From Lachnospiraceae bacterium (GTDB lineage: Bacteria; Bacillota_A; Clostridia; Lachnospirales; Lachnospiraceae): DNA of 64,000 nt. Under the pieces are notes generated by a model, which was not told where the DNA came from, searched no databases, and saw only the letters and a program-made list of their open reading frames with translations. Where the stretch lies: positions 1 through 64,000 of the forward strand of contig JAFZAZ010000020.1 of NCBI GenBank assembly GCA_017561985.1, given 5' to 3'. A program made the translations under genes and the position numbers. Positions 52,888 to 62,103 of the stretch are shown one piece after another (the stretch's first letter is position 1; each line of letters starts with the position of its first letter).

Positions 52888-54507
52888 CTAGGAACGCATC
52901 TCGATAATCGGGGCTCCTTTGCCCTTGATGTAATCCGCCGTGATGGTCACGGTGCCGATGGAATCATCCTTCGGGATCTCGTACATGATGTCGAGCATGA
53001 ACTCCTCGATGATCGACCGAAGCGCACGCGCGCCGGTGTCGCGCGAGATCGCCTCCTCCGCGATGACATCGAGCGCCGCATCGTCAAATTCGAGCTTGAC
53101 TTCGTCCATCGCGAGAAGCTTCTGGTACTGCTTGAGGATCGCATTTTTCGGCTCAATCAGGATGCGCTTCATCGCCTCCTTGTCAAGCCCGCGAAGAGCA
53201 AATACCATCGGCAGACGTCCGATGAACTCGGGGATCATACCGAACTCGCGCAGATCCTCCATCGTCGTCTTCGAGAGAAGATCCGGATCCTTGTCGTACG
53301 TATCCTTGAGGTTTGCGTTAAATCCCATCGTAAACGACTTCGTCAGCCGGTTCTTCACGATCTCGTCAAGCCCCGGGAACGCGCCACCGCAGATAAAGAG
53401 GATGTTGCTCGTGTTGAGCGTCGTCTGCGGAACCATCGCACTCTTGCTCGAAGCTCCGACCGGAACCTCGACATCCGCGCCCTCGAGAAGCTTCAAAAGC
53501 CCCTGCTGCACGCTCTCGCCGCTGACGTCACGGCTCGTCGTATTTTTCTTCTTTGCAATCTTGTCGATCTCGTCGATGAAGACGATACCGTGCTCCGCGC
53601 GCTCCACGTCATTGTCCGCGTTCGCGAGAAGCTTCGAGAGGACGCTCTCCACGTCGTCTCCGATGTAGCCGGCCTCGGTCAGCGACGTCGCGTCCGTGAT
53701 GGCGAGCGGCACGTTCAGAAGACGCGCGAGCGTCTGTACCAGATACGTCTTGCCGCAGCCGGTCGGTCCGATCATCAGCATGTTGGACTTCTCAATCACG
53801 ACATCGTTTTTGAACTGCTCTTCCTTCTGTCTGCGCACACGCTTGTAATGGTTGTAAACCGCAACGCTCACGACCTTCTTCGCATGCTCCTGACCGATCA
53901 CGTACTCGTCGAGACGAGCCTTGATCTCATGGGGTGCAGGCAGGCTCGCGATGTCCATGACATCGGGGTTGGCCTCCGCCTCGCCCTCTTCCCTGGCTTT
54001 TTTCTTCGGACGAACCCTTGCGTTCTCGCCCTGCATCATATCGGGGAACACGAAGCGGATCCGATCAAACGGGAATCCCTCGAACGGAATTCCCTGTCCG
54101 CGCCCGCTGTTTTCATTTTTCGCGGAACCGCTGTTCGCATCGGCTCCGTCGCCGTCCGTTCCGCCCGAAACGTCCGTCTTAGTGTCCGCGCCGGTTCCGT
54201 CCTGCCCTGCGTCCTTCTTCGCGCTGTCCTTCTTTGCGCCGTCCGCAGTGCTGTCGTCGGATGCGGTTTCCTTCGCGTCGCCGGTTTCGTCCGTCGTCTC
54301 CGCGGTCGGATCCATCGGGTTTCCGAAGGGCATTCCTTTTGCAAAAGGCGACTTGTGGAACTGCTCCATCAGGTGCTTCATGCATTTGCCGCATACTTCT
54401 ATGCCCGGCATGATCGTGATCAGGGCATCGACGTCGCGCTCCATGCGTCGGCAGATCATACAGAAGCGTTCCTTCTTGTCGTCCTTGTTGTTATCGTCGT
54501 TATTCAT
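52888..54507 (-). CDS. clpX: ClpX-type AAA+ unfoldase with a long insert after the zinc domain
   Basis: ATP-dependent unfoldase that feeds proteins to ClpP. The N-terminal zinc domain (Cys16, Cys19, Cys39, Cys42) is followed by an unusual Asp/Thr/Gly/Lys-rich insert of about 110 residues (about 60-175). The AAA+ domain has Walker [10 protein letters not shown] near 247, Walker [10 protein letters not shown] near 310, pore loop GYIGDD (GYVG in most), and a ClpP-binding loop [10 protein letters not shown] near 393, where Met replaces the usual Ile or Leu before GF. At 539 residues it is about 120 longer than usual. clpP and tig are not adjacent. The ATG at 54507 has AAAGGA upstream; it lies 15 bp after glf. 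Confidence 0.9.
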   Translation of the reverse strand: MNNDDNNKDDKKERFCMICRRMERDVDALITIMPGIEVCGKCMKHLMEQFHKSPFAKGMPFGNPMDPTAETTDETGDAKETASDDSTADGAKKDSAKKDAGQDGTGADTKTDVSGGTDGDGADANSGSAKNENSGRGQGIPFEGFPFDRIRFVFPDMMQGENARVRPKKKAREEGEAEANPDVMDIASLPAPHEIKARLDEYVIGQEHAKKVVSVAVYNHYKRVRRQKEEQFKNDVVIEKSNMLMIGPTGCGKTYLVQTLARLLNVPLAITDATSLTEAGYIGDDVESVLSKLLANADNDVERAEHGIVFIDEIDKIAKKKNTTSRDVSGESVQQGLLKLLEGADVEVPVGASSKSAMVPQTTLNTSNILFICGGAFPGLDEIVKNRLTKSFTMGFNANLKDTYDKDPDLLSKTTMEDLREFGMIPEFIGRLPMVFALRGLDKEAMKRILIEPKNAILKQYQKLLAMDEVKLEFDDAALDVIAEEAISRDTGARALRSIIEEFMLDIMYEIPKDDSIGTVTITADYIKGKGAPIIEMRS

Positions 54508-54522
54508 ACGTTCCTTTCTGTC

Positions 54523-55623
54523 TCATACACCGAACTCCGCCGCGCAGCGAGTGCGTGCGGAGGCGATGACCTTGTCCATGTCATAGTAGCGGTACTCGCC
54601 GAGGCGGCCGCCGAAAATGACTTTTTCGTTTTTGTCCGCCAATGCGCGGTAACGCTCGTAAAGCGCCCGGTTCGCGTCGTCGCCGACCGGATAATAAGGC
54701 TCCTCGCCGGGCTTCCACTCGGTCGGATACTCCTTCGAGATCACGGTCTTGGGCTGCTTTCCGAACACAAAATGCTTGTGCTCGATGATGCGGGTATACG
54801 GAATACTGCGCTCCGTGTAATTGACAACCGCGTTGCCCTGGTAGTTGTCCGTGTCGATCACCTCGTGCTCGAACGTCACCTTGCGGTATGCGAGATTGCC
54901 GTAGCAGAATCCGTAAAATTCATCGATGGCGCCGGTGTAAACGACTTTCTTCGCCTGCGCGTCCCACGCCTCGCGGTCCGCGAGATAATCGACGCCGAGG
55001 CGCACCTCGATACCGTCGAGCATGCGCTCCACCATCGCGGTGTAGCCGTCGACGGGAATTCCCTGATAGCGGTCGTTGAAATAGTTGTTGTCATACGTAA
55101 AACGAAGCGGCAGACGCCTGATGATCGACGCGGGAAGATCCTTGCAGTCGCGTCCCCACTGCTTCTCCGTGTAGCCCTTGACAAGCTTCTCAAAGACGTC
55201 GCGGCCGACCATGGAGATCGCCTGTTCCTCGAGGTTTTTGGGCTCCGTGATGCCCTCTGCGGCAATCTGCGACTCGATGATCGCCTTCGCTTCCGCGGGC
55301 GTCTTGATGTTCCACAGGCGGCTGAAGGTGTTCATGTTGAAGGGCAGGTTGTAAAGCTCATCCCCGTACACGGCAACCGGCGAATTCACGTAGTTGTTGA
55401 ACTCCGTGAAGCGGTTGACAAACTCCCAGATCTCACGGTCGGAGGTGTGGAAAATGTGCGCCCCGTACCAATGCACCGGGATGCCCTCGATCTGCTTGCA
55501 GTATGCGTTGCCGGCGATGTGGTCGCGGCGGTCGATCACGCACACGCTCTTGCCTTTCCTTGCCGCTTCATAGGCAAATGTGGCGCCGTACAGACCGGCT
55601 CCCACGATCAGATAATCATACAT
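54523..55623 (-). CDS. glf: UDP-galactopyranose mutase
   Basis: FAD enzyme that converts UDP-galactopyranose to UDP-galactofuranose for surface polysaccharides. The FAD motif YLIVGAGLYGATFAYEAA is at the N terminus, and HWYGAHIFHTSDREIW and KGYTEKQWG are typical Glf sites. It is 366 residues long, starting at the ATG at 55623, with an eight-base overlap with the cytidylyltransferase stop. The two genes are thus probably coupled and act in glycan synthesis. Galactofuranosyl transferases are not in view. Confidence 0.96.
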   Translation of the reverse strand: MYDYLIVGAGLYGATFAYEAARKGKSVCVIDRRDHIAGNAYCKQIEGIPVHWYGAHIFHTSDREIWEFVNRFTEFNNYVNSPVAVYGDELYNLPFNMNTFSRLWNIKTPAEAKAIIESQIAAEGITEPKNLEEQAISMVGRDVFEKLVKGYTEKQWGRDCKDLPASIIRRLPLRFTYDNNYFNDRYQGIPVDGYTAMVERMLDGIEVRLGVDYLADREAWDAQAKKVVYTGAIDEFYGFCYGNLAYRKVTFEHEVIDTDNYQGNAVVNYTERSIPYTRIIEHKHFVFGKQPKTVISKEYPTEWKPGEEPYYPVGDDANRALYERYRALADKNEKVIFGGRLGEYRYYDMDKVIASARTRCAAEFGV

Positions 55624-56359
55624 ATTCTGTCTCCTTCTCTTTCCCCTGCCGCGATACGCGCGCGAGCGCGGCCTCGTAATCCTCCGGCGTCGTGATCTTG
55701 ACATTTCCGCGTTCTCCCGCCACCGTCAGGACGCGAAGTCCCGTCGCGATGTAGCAGCCGCTGATGTCCGTGCGGAGTTCTCTCTCATCCGGAGTCATTC
55801 TCTCGTAAACCTTGCGCCATTCGCCGAGATATACGGTCTGCGGTGTCTGTGCGAGAAGCATGCGGCTTCTCTTCGGAACCTCGCGGACCTCGCCGTTCTC
55901 GTGAACGCGGAGCACGGTGTCCGTCGCCGGGATTGCCGTCGTCACCGCAAAGCCCTTCCCTGCGCGGGAAAGCGTCTCGATGCCGGCCGTGACCGCCTCT
56001 TTCGTGACAAAAGGACGTACCGCGTCGTGCGTCACAAGTATCGTGTCCGCATCCGCACCGAGCTTAGCGATCGCCGTCTCCGTGATGCGCCACAAAGTCT
56101 CGTTTCGGTTCGCACCGCCCTCCGTGAGGAGGATCTTGCGGCGTTTGTCGCCAAATACGAAATCGTCGAAAAGCGCAGCCGAATACGCCAGCCATTCCTT
56201 CGGAACGCCGACGATCACGGCATCCATGCGCGGATGATTCAAAAACGTTTCCACGGACCACAGCAGGATCCGCTTCGTGCCAAGACGCAAAAACTGTTTG
56301 GGAATCGACGTTCCCATCCGGCTCCCCGAACCGCCGGCTACGATTGCCCCGATGATCAT
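55616..56359 (-). CDS. IspD/TarI-type cytidylyltransferase
   Basis: A 247-residue nucleotidyl transferase that activates a polyol or MEP phosphate with CTP. The start MIIGAIVAGGSGSRMGTS and VTHDAVRPFVT are common to IspD (MEP pathway) and TarI (ribitol 5-phosphate). Features such as GVPKEWLAY, LTEGGANRNETLW and the final GNVKITTPEDYE look closer to TarI as I recall it, and the coupled glf suggests a surface-polymer role. IspD cannot be ruled out without comparing both families. The ATG at 56359 has GGAGGAAGG upstream; it is 19 bp after leuA. Confidence 0.8.
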   Translation of the reverse strand: MIIGAIVAGGSGSRMGTSIPKQFLRLGTKRILLWSVETFLNHPRMDAVIVGVPKEWLAYSAALFDDFVFGDKRRKILLTEGGANRNETLWRITETAIAKLGADADTILVTHDAVRPFVTKEAVTAGIETLSRAGKGFAVTTAIPATDTVLRVHENGEVREVPKRSRMLLAQTPQTVYLGEWRKVYERMTPDERELRTDISGCYIATGLRVLTVAGERGNVKITTPEDYEAALARVSRQGKEKETEYV

Positions 56360-56378
56360 ACCTTCCTCCCGACTCACA

Positions 56379-58064
56379 CTAGGCGGACGTCCCTCCGTCC
56401 TTCAGACGGTTGACCGCACAGAACATCGCGCGGATGGACGCTCTGGTGATGTTGGAACTGATGCCCACGCCGAATGTCTTGCGCCCCGTCACGGCATCCT
56501 CCATGTGCACGTACGCGGCAGCCTGCGCCTCGGAACCCGAATGCAGCGCGTGCTCCGTGTAATCGAGGATGCGGATGCTCAGGCCGAGATCGTTCTCCAG
56601 ACCCTTCTTGACCGCGTCGATGGGACCGTTTCCGAAGCAGTCCAACTCTGCTTCCTTCCCGTCGTAGGTGTAAACCAGATGCGCGTGCGTCGTGAATGCG
56701 TCTTCCGTGTCGGTCCGGTCATCCACACTGCATCGCAGAAAATGAAGCGGCGACTTCCGCTCGAGATACTCTCTGCGGAACAGCTCGAACACGTCTTCCC
56801 TCGTGAGCTCGCCTCCGAGCGTCTCGGCCATGCGCTGTACGCGCGCGCCGAACTCGGGGTGCATCGCCTTCGGCAGATGGAAGCCGTAGTAATCGCGCAA
56901 AATGTATGCCGCGCCGCCCTTGCCGGACTGCGCGTTGATGCGCACGACCGTCTCGTACGTACGGCCGATATCCGCAGGATCGATCAAAAGATACGGAACT
57001 CTCCACGTGCGGTCCTCCGGGTGTGCGGCCATCGCCGCAAAGCCCTTGCTGATCGCATCCTGGTGTCCTCCGGAAAATGCGGTGAACGCAAATCTTCCCG
57101 CGTACGGATGACGCGGAGAAACCGGCATCTTGACAAGCTCCTCGTAGCTCTCCAGGATCGAATCGATATCCGAGAGGCTGAGGCCCGGATCGATGCCCAC
57201 GGCGTAAAGATTGTACGCAAGCGTGATCACATCCATATTGCCGGTCCGCTCGCCGTTTCCGAAGAGCGTTCCCTCGACGCGCTCCGCTCCTGCGAGAAGC
57301 GCAAGCTCGGTTTCGGCAATACCGGTACCGCGGTCGTTGTGCGTGTGAACGCTGACCGTGACAAACTCGCGGTATTTCAGGCGGTCCGAAAGCCATTCCA
57401 CCTGATCTGCAAAAACATTTGGCGTATTCATCTCGACCGTTGCCGGGAGATTGATGATCGCGCGCCGTTCCTCACAGGGTTCCCACACATCGAGCACGGC
57501 GTTGCACACGTCAAGTGCATAATCGGTCTCGGTTCCCGTGAAGCTCTCCGGCGAATACTCAAGGATCAGCTCGCCTTCAAACGACTCCGCAAGTTCTCTC
57601 ACCTTGCGCGTCGCGCGAACCGGAATATCGCGGATCTCCTCTTTCGACAATCCGAACACAACCTCCCGCTGCAGCACGGAGGTCGGATTATAAATGTGCA
57701 AAATGACGCGCGGGATACCGCGAATCGCCTCGAACGTCTCGACGAGCTGCTCCTCGCGGCACTGGCTCAGCACCTGCACGTATACTCCCTCGGGGATTCC
57801 CTCCTCGGCCAGCACGCGAACGAACTCCCGCTCGGCGCTCGACGCCGCCGGAAAACCGACTTCGATCTGACGAAATCCCATGTCGCAGAGCAGCTTAAAC
57901 AGCTGTTTTTTCTCATCCACGGTCATGGGATCCACGAGCGCCTGATTACCGTCGCGAAGATCCACGCTGCACCACTCGGGCGCCTTCGTGATCAGTTTCG
58001 ACGGCCACCGCCGCTCCGGATAGTTGATCACCGGAAATCTCTTGTATCGATCGACATTCTGCAT
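56379..58064 (-). CDS. leuA: 2-isopropylmalate synthase (long, type 2)
   Basis: First enzyme of leucine synthesis: acetyl-CoA plus 2-ketoisovalerate gives 2-isopropylmalate. The catalytic RDGNQALVDPM, the metal-site HTHNDRGTG and GTLFGNGERTGN fit the LeuA2 group. The C-terminal regulatory domain (about 430-561) likely senses leucine. At 561 residues it is typical of the LeuA2 class. The ATG at 58064 has GGAG five bases upstream. A long imperfect hairpin occupies the 83-bp gap after the HPr-like gene, with no T-box signature. Other leu genes are not in view. Confidence 0.95.
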   Translation of the reverse strand: MQNVDRYKRFPVINYPERRWPSKLITKAPEWCSVDLRDGNQALVDPMTVDEKKQLFKLLCDMGFRQIEVGFPAASSAEREFVRVLAEEGIPEGVYVQVLSQCREEQLVETFEAIRGIPRVILHIYNPTSVLQREVVFGLSKEEIRDIPVRATRKVRELAESFEGELILEYSPESFTGTETDYALDVCNAVLDVWEPCEERRAIINLPATVEMNTPNVFADQVEWLSDRLKYREFVTVSVHTHNDRGTGIAETELALLAGAERVEGTLFGNGERTGNMDVITLAYNLYAVGIDPGLSLSDIDSILESYEELVKMPVSPRHPYAGRFAFTAFSGGHQDAISKGFAAMAAHPEDRTWRVPYLLIDPADIGRTYETVVRINAQSGKGGAAYILRDYYGFHLPKAMHPEFGARVQRMAETLGGELTREDVFELFRREYLERKSPLHFLRCSVDDRTDTEDAFTTHAHLVYTYDGKEAELDCFGNGPIDAVKKGLENDLGLSIRILDYTEHALHSGSEAQAAAYVHMEDAVTGRKTFGVGISSNITRASIRAMFCAVNRLKDGGTSA

Positions 58065-58075
58065 AGTTTCTCCAT

Positions 58076-58140
58076 AAACAACGAAGTGCTCTATATAGAC
58101 CCGCATACAAAGCACTTCCGCATTCGTTCTTTCGTTGTTT
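58076..58140 (-). promoter_or_regulatory. Leader hairpin before leuA
   Basis: On the minus strand the 3' arm (58076-58090) is complementary to AAACAACGAA at 58131-58140 plus AGTGCT near 58112-58117, with a bulge of about 14 nt. The loop is about 20 nt. It may be a processing or attenuation element; no T-box core or leucine-rich leader peptide was found. Confidence 0.5.
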
Positions 58141-58147
58141 CCGCCAG

Positions 58148-58414
58148 TTATGCGAGTTCAAATCCGCACTCAACGCCCGCAATCAGCTCACGCAGAGCAT
58201 CCTCCTCGCCCTCGCCGTCGCAAACGACCTCAATCTCCTCACCCTTCTTGACCTGTGCACTCAGAATACCGAGCACGCTCTTCGCATTCACGCGGTACTC
58301 GCGCACCACAAGGTACGCCATGCAGGGGTAAGACAGTGCGATGCTGCTCATCTTGCCGGCAGGCTTGATGTGCAACCCTTTCTCGTTGACCACCGTAGCT
58401 TTTCCCGTAACCAT
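58148..58414 (-). CDS. HPr-like phosphocarrier protein
   Basis: An 88-residue HPr fold protein of the sugar phosphotransferase system. The phosphorylated His15 (in NEKGLHIKPAGK) and Ser46 (in NAKSVLG) are both present and numbered as in classic HPr. Unusually, residue 17 is Lys where HPr has Arg next to Pro18 (HARP), a residue important for phosphotransfer. It could be a working HPr, a regulator like Crh, or a specialised carrier. ptsI is not adjacent. The ATG at 58414 has AAGGAGAAGG upstream. The stop lies 83 bp before leuA. Confidence 0.88.
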   Translation of the reverse strand: MVTGKATVVNEKGLHIKPAGKMSSIALSYPCMAYLVVREYRVNAKSVLGILSAQVKKGEEIEVVCDGEGEEDALRELIAGVECGFELA

Positions 58415-58469
58415 ACGCCTTCTCCTTTTTGTAAACCCGGTGCCTGTGCACCAACCCTCAACCCAACTA

Positions 58470-59738
58470 TTATGAACGGTCATCCGAGCTGGCGGTAACC
58501 GTCACATTCAGACTCACGGACTGCGACCGCTGCAGACTTCTCTCGACAACCTCGTTCGTCGAGTGCAGGTTCGCAGTGAAATTTCCCTCCTCAAGCACTC
58601 CCGCAAGGTCCACATACAGCCCGAGGTTTTCCTCCGTAACATCCACAAGCTGTGCGTTCAGATCCTGAATGGTAAACTCGATCGATTTCTCCGCGATCTC
58701 GCAGGTAAACTGCGGCTGCAGATTGCGCACCGTAATCTCGGACGTCGCTACCGTAAACGTCTTGTAACTCTGTCTCTCGACAACGACGATGATCGAGATG
58801 ACATCGTCCTGCGTTGCCGGATAAATGCCGTCCGGAAGATAATTCTCAAGCGGAATGCTGCCGTTGCATTTTTCGTCGCCCGGCATCAGATTGAGCGCCT
58901 GATAGCGAACCTCGATCTTGTCGAGACCCGCGAGCGCATCCTTTGTACCGGCCACGGAAACCGTCTTCGTCCATGTGATGTTCGCGATACCGAAGCCCGT
59001 CGCCGCGGAGATGTTGGTCGTGTTGACGACAACCTCCTTCTCCTCCACGGGAAGAATATCGATATCCACAAGGATCGTTTTGATCGGCAGCTCGATCGCT
59101 ACCTCTTCACCGTTTTTGTCCACCGCCTTGAGCTTGACTTCCTTCTGGCGGATATTCGAGGTCGATCCCTCGACGTTTACAACCGCCACAAGTCTTGCGA
59201 TCGTCTTCATGACGTTCTTGGAGCCCGAGATGTTCAGCGACTTCGCACTCTTGTCGGAGCATCTCGCAAAATAATGGTCCGGAACGCCGGTCATTCGCAC
59301 ATCGATATCGAGGGTATTCTCTTCCTTCTCCTCTATGTTTCCGGTCATAACGGTCGCGGACTGTTTTGTAATCTCAACGATGTCGGCAACCGTCTCGTTC
59401 GTCGGTTCCACATGAATCGGCACGGCAAAAAGCTGGCTCATCTCACGGAAATCGACATATGCGACAAAATCGCTTGCATTCAGATCTTCAATCTTCGAGC
59501 GGACACCGCTGATGCGGATTGAGATCGTTGCGTCGTCTCCCATATCCGCAACGTAGGTCGTGTTGCCGGAAGAAACCAGCTCCGCGTTGCGGCGCTCGAT
59601 CCGAATTCCCGAGATCGTGCGCGTCACGACGGGATCGTTCATGTTGATGATGGTTACCCAGACAAGAAACGCAATGACGATGGAGACAAGCTTCATCCCG
59701 ATGTTTCTTGTCAACCAGGCCTTAAGCTTGTTTTTCAT
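58470..59738 (-). CDS. cdaR: CdaA regulator CdaR (YbbR-domain protein)
   Basis: Membrane-anchored regulator of the diadenylate cyclase CdaA. One helix (about 13-31, MKLVSIVIAFLVWVTIINM) is followed by about four YbbR repeats outside the membrane (examples near residues 60-120, 140-220, 240-310 and 330-410). The ATG at 59738 overlaps the cdaA stop by 17 bases, with only a weak GGAA ribosome site, so translation is coupled. In many Firmicutes glmM follows; here an HPr-like gene follows instead. Confidence 0.92.
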   Translation of the reverse strand: MKNKLKAWLTRNIGMKLVSIVIAFLVWVTIINMNDPVVTRTISGIRIERRNAELVSSGNTTYVADMGDDATISIRISGVRSKIEDLNASDFVAYVDFREMSQLFAVPIHVEPTNETVADIVEITKQSATVMTGNIEEKEENTLDIDVRMTGVPDHYFARCSDKSAKSLNISGSKNVMKTIARLVAVVNVEGSTSNIRQKEVKLKAVDKNGEEVAIELPIKTILVDIDILPVEEKEVVVNTTNISAATGFGIANITWTKTVSVAGTKDALAGLDKIEVRYQALNLMPGDEKCNGSIPLENYLPDGIYPATQDDVISIIVVVERQSYKTFTVATSEITVRNLQPQFTCEIAEKSIEFTIQDLNAQLVDVTEENLGLYVDLAGVLEEGNFTANLHSTNEVVERSLQRSQSVSLNVTVTASSDDRS

Positions 59739-60585
59739 TGTTGTTCCAGTCCTTTCTGAACCGTCTGCGGCTTCCCGAGGACTTGTTCTGGCTCTCGGTC
59801 AGCTTGCTGCGGATCAAATCCTCCGTCACATCGCGGAGCAGCTGTCCGCGCTGTGCCATCGCGACCTTACCGGTCTCCTCGGAGACGATGATGGTCAGAC
59901 AGTCGGAGTTCTCACTGACGCCGACGCCCGCGCGATGTCTCGTTCCGAGTTCCTTCGAAAGACGCATATTTTCCGAAACGGGAAGAATACACGTAGCCGC
60001 AACCGCACGGTTTCCGCGCACGATAACCGCGCCGTCGTGAAGCGGCGTGTTGTGTTCGAATATGTTGATCAAAAGTGCGCTCGTCACAAGCGAATCAAGC
60101 GCGATACCGGTCTTCTCGTACTCCTCGAGGGACACATTCTCCTCGATGACGATCAGGGCGCCGGTCTTAACCTCAGCCATGGAGAGAACTGCCGCGATGA
60201 TCTCCTCGCGCGTCTCATCGGAGAAACGCTCGACAGTTCCTTTGCCGTTTCCGAAGAAACCGACAATGTTACGCTGGCCGAGCTGTTCGAGCGCACGGCG
60301 CAGCTCAGGCTGGAAAATGATAAACAAAGCGATGATACCCACGCTCAGCGTGTTTCGGAAAATCCACAAAATCGCTGTGAACTCAAAGATCGTCGCGACA
60401 AACCATACCACGATAAGCACGATCAAACCCTTCACCAGGTACCATGCGCGTGTACGTTTGATCCAGTTGATCAGATGGTAGATCAGAAACGCGATCAGCA
60501 ATATCTCGATCACGTCCGTCACGCCGAATTTCGGGAATGAAACCCAGCTGAAAGCATTGCGTATGGCTTCCAGGACAGCTCCCAT
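59722..60585 (-). CDS. cdaA: Diadenylate cyclase CdaA
   Basis: Makes the second messenger c-di-AMP from two ATP, controlling potassium and osmolyte balance and cell-wall homeostasis. Three N-terminal helices (about 22-95) are followed by the DAC domain with the DGA motif in NTPLHDGAVIV and the RHR motif in TRHRAGVGVSE. The C-terminal tail is basic and Asn-rich. The ATG at 60585 has AAAGGAG upstream. It precedes cdaR as in the standard operon; the membrane protein genes upstream have no known role in the pathway. Confidence 0.96.
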   Translation of the reverse strand: MGAVLEAIRNAFSWVSFPKFGVTDVIEILLIAFLIYHLINWIKRTRAWYLVKGLIVLIVVWFVATIFEFTAILWIFRNTLSVGIIALFIIFQPELRRALEQLGQRNIVGFFGNGKGTVERFSDETREEIIAAVLSMAEVKTGALIVIEENVSLEEYEKTGIALDSLVTSALLINIFEHNTPLHDGAVIVRGNRAVAATCILPVSENMRLSKELGTRHRAGVGVSENSDCLTIIVSEETGKVAMAQRGQLLRDVTEDLIRSKLTESQNKSSGSRRRFRKDWNNNEKQA

Positions 60586-60631
60586 GCGATTTCTCCTTTC
60601 CGGCGTCGATCCGCCTGTTTTTTATTCCGTC

Positions 60632-62086
60632 TTACAGATAATCCTCGTCTGCCTCGTCGGCGTTGCCGGACTTGGGCTCCGCTGCGTCGCCGAAGTAACC
60701 GTAGATCACCTGCTCGTCCTCATCATCGTCATCGTCGTCATCCGCAAGAGGTATCGGAACGGGGCGCGATGCGGGCGCCGCCGGTTTTGCCGCAGGTGCC
60801 GCCGGTCTTGCCGCAGGCGCTGCGGGAGCGGCTTTCACAGCCTTCGAAGCCGCGGGTGCCGAAGGTTTTACATTTTGCGCAGGCTCGGACTTTCCTCCCG
60901 CCACGGTAACCGCGCGGACAGGCGCGTCTCCGTCTGCATTTTCCGCCTCACGAACGGCAACGCGGCGCGCGTGTTCCTTCGCAAAGCTGCGGATATCGTC
61001 GATATCGCCGAACTCGTCGTCCTCGTCCTCTTCCTCCTCGGCAGAGGCGTCGGTCTTCGCGTCCTTGATGCTCTCGGCAGCCCTGTTGCTGTAATCGATC
61101 AGGCCGAGTGCGGTATCCTCGAACTCCTCGTCGTCATCCTCGCTGTCTCCGTCACGGCGACGGCGGATCACTTTCTTCTCCTTGCGCTTCGGCGCGCCCT
61201 CCTTGATCTTCGGGATCGCCTTTACGTAGTAATAGTAATCGTCATCTTCAAACTCGACATGCTCCGCAGCCGAGTAGCGCAGCACGCGGTAGAAGAACAG
61301 AATCACCAGCGAAGCGCCGGCGCTGATCAGGCTCATCACAACCATGCCTGCGATCTTGATGCCCATGTCATACTTCAGGTCCGCAATGATATAACCAAGC
61401 ATCATCACACCCGTACCGACGGCAATGCTGATCTCAAACGCATAGTCCATATTGATACGGCGGATAAAGTATACCGCAACGATGACGACGGTCATGATCA
61501 GCATGACAACGTACATCGGCGGGTTCTTCAAAAGCTGGTCCAGAACCGTGGTGAAGATCGTCATCGGTTCCGTCACGATATTGACCTGACTGAGTGCATC
61601 GATATTCTTTCGCACGAACAATATTGTGTAGTAAGCAAACACGCCGCAGCACACCGGAACGATCGACATGAGGTTGCTGAACAATCCCATCAGAAGCGGA
61701 AGTGCGTACGGAACGCCGAACGACTGCATCACCGGCATCGCGATCATCGCCGAACCCTGGCGAGGCGCAAAACGCAGGAAGAAGCAGTAGCAGATCATAA
61801 ACAGTGCAAACACCGTGATTGCAAGGATCATCGATTTCGACATAATCTGCATCGACACATATGCCGCCGCGACAACCACCATCAGACTCGACGGCAGGAA
61901 CGCCGATACAAGCGCGAGCACCAGGACAACCAGTGTCTTCGACAGCGTCGCGTTGTACGGAAGCAGTGCCTTGATACGGCTGTAAGCAATAAACAGCAGT
62001 GCGAACCGGAACGCCAGATTGATCCAGAAATCGTATTTCTGGTAAATCGACGTGACCTTGGCACGCAGTTCAAACAATAACATCAT
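60632..62086 (-). CDS. Polytopic membrane protein with a long acidic, Ala/Pro-rich tail
   Basis: A 484-residue protein that I do not recognise. It has about nine helices in the first 270 residues, then a soluble tail of about 210 residues. The tail holds a run of acidic clusters, RRRRDGDSEDDDEEF, EEEEDEDDEFGDIDD and a near-terminal DDDDDDDEDEQ, with an APAAKPAAPA linker between. No catalytic motif is evident. The ATG at 62086 has GGGGGGGAAAG upstream. It lies 17 bp after another membrane gene and 46 bp before cdaA, so a link to c-di-AMP or osmotic control is possible but unproven. Confidence 0.7.
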   Translation of the reverse strand: MMLLFELRAKVTSIYQKYDFWINLAFRFALLFIAYSRIKALLPYNATLSKTLVVLVLALVSAFLPSSLMVVVAAAYVSMQIMSKSMILAITVFALFMICYCFFLRFAPRQGSAMIAMPVMQSFGVPYALPLLMGLFSNLMSIVPVCCGVFAYYTILFVRKNIDALSQVNIVTEPMTIFTTVLDQLLKNPPMYVVMLIMTVVIVAVYFIRRINMDYAFEISIAVGTGVMMLGYIIADLKYDMGIKIAGMVVMSLISAGASLVILFFYRVLRYSAAEHVEFEDDDYYYYVKAIPKIKEGAPKRKEKKVIRRRRDGDSEDDDEEFEDTALGLIDYSNRAAESIKDAKTDASAEEEEDEDDEFGDIDDIRSFAKEHARRVAVREAENADGDAPVRAVTVAGGKSEPAQNVKPSAPAASKAVKAAPAAPAARPAAPAAKPAAPASRPVPIPLADDDDDDDEDEQVIYGYFGDAAEPKSGNADEADEDYL

Positions 62087-62103
62087 TGGTTTCTTTCCCC
62101 CCC

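Noticed and set aside
58065..58147. T-box or leucine leader peptide ahead of leuA
   Set aside because: No TGGNACCGCG-type antiterminator core and no run of leucine codons in a short ORF.
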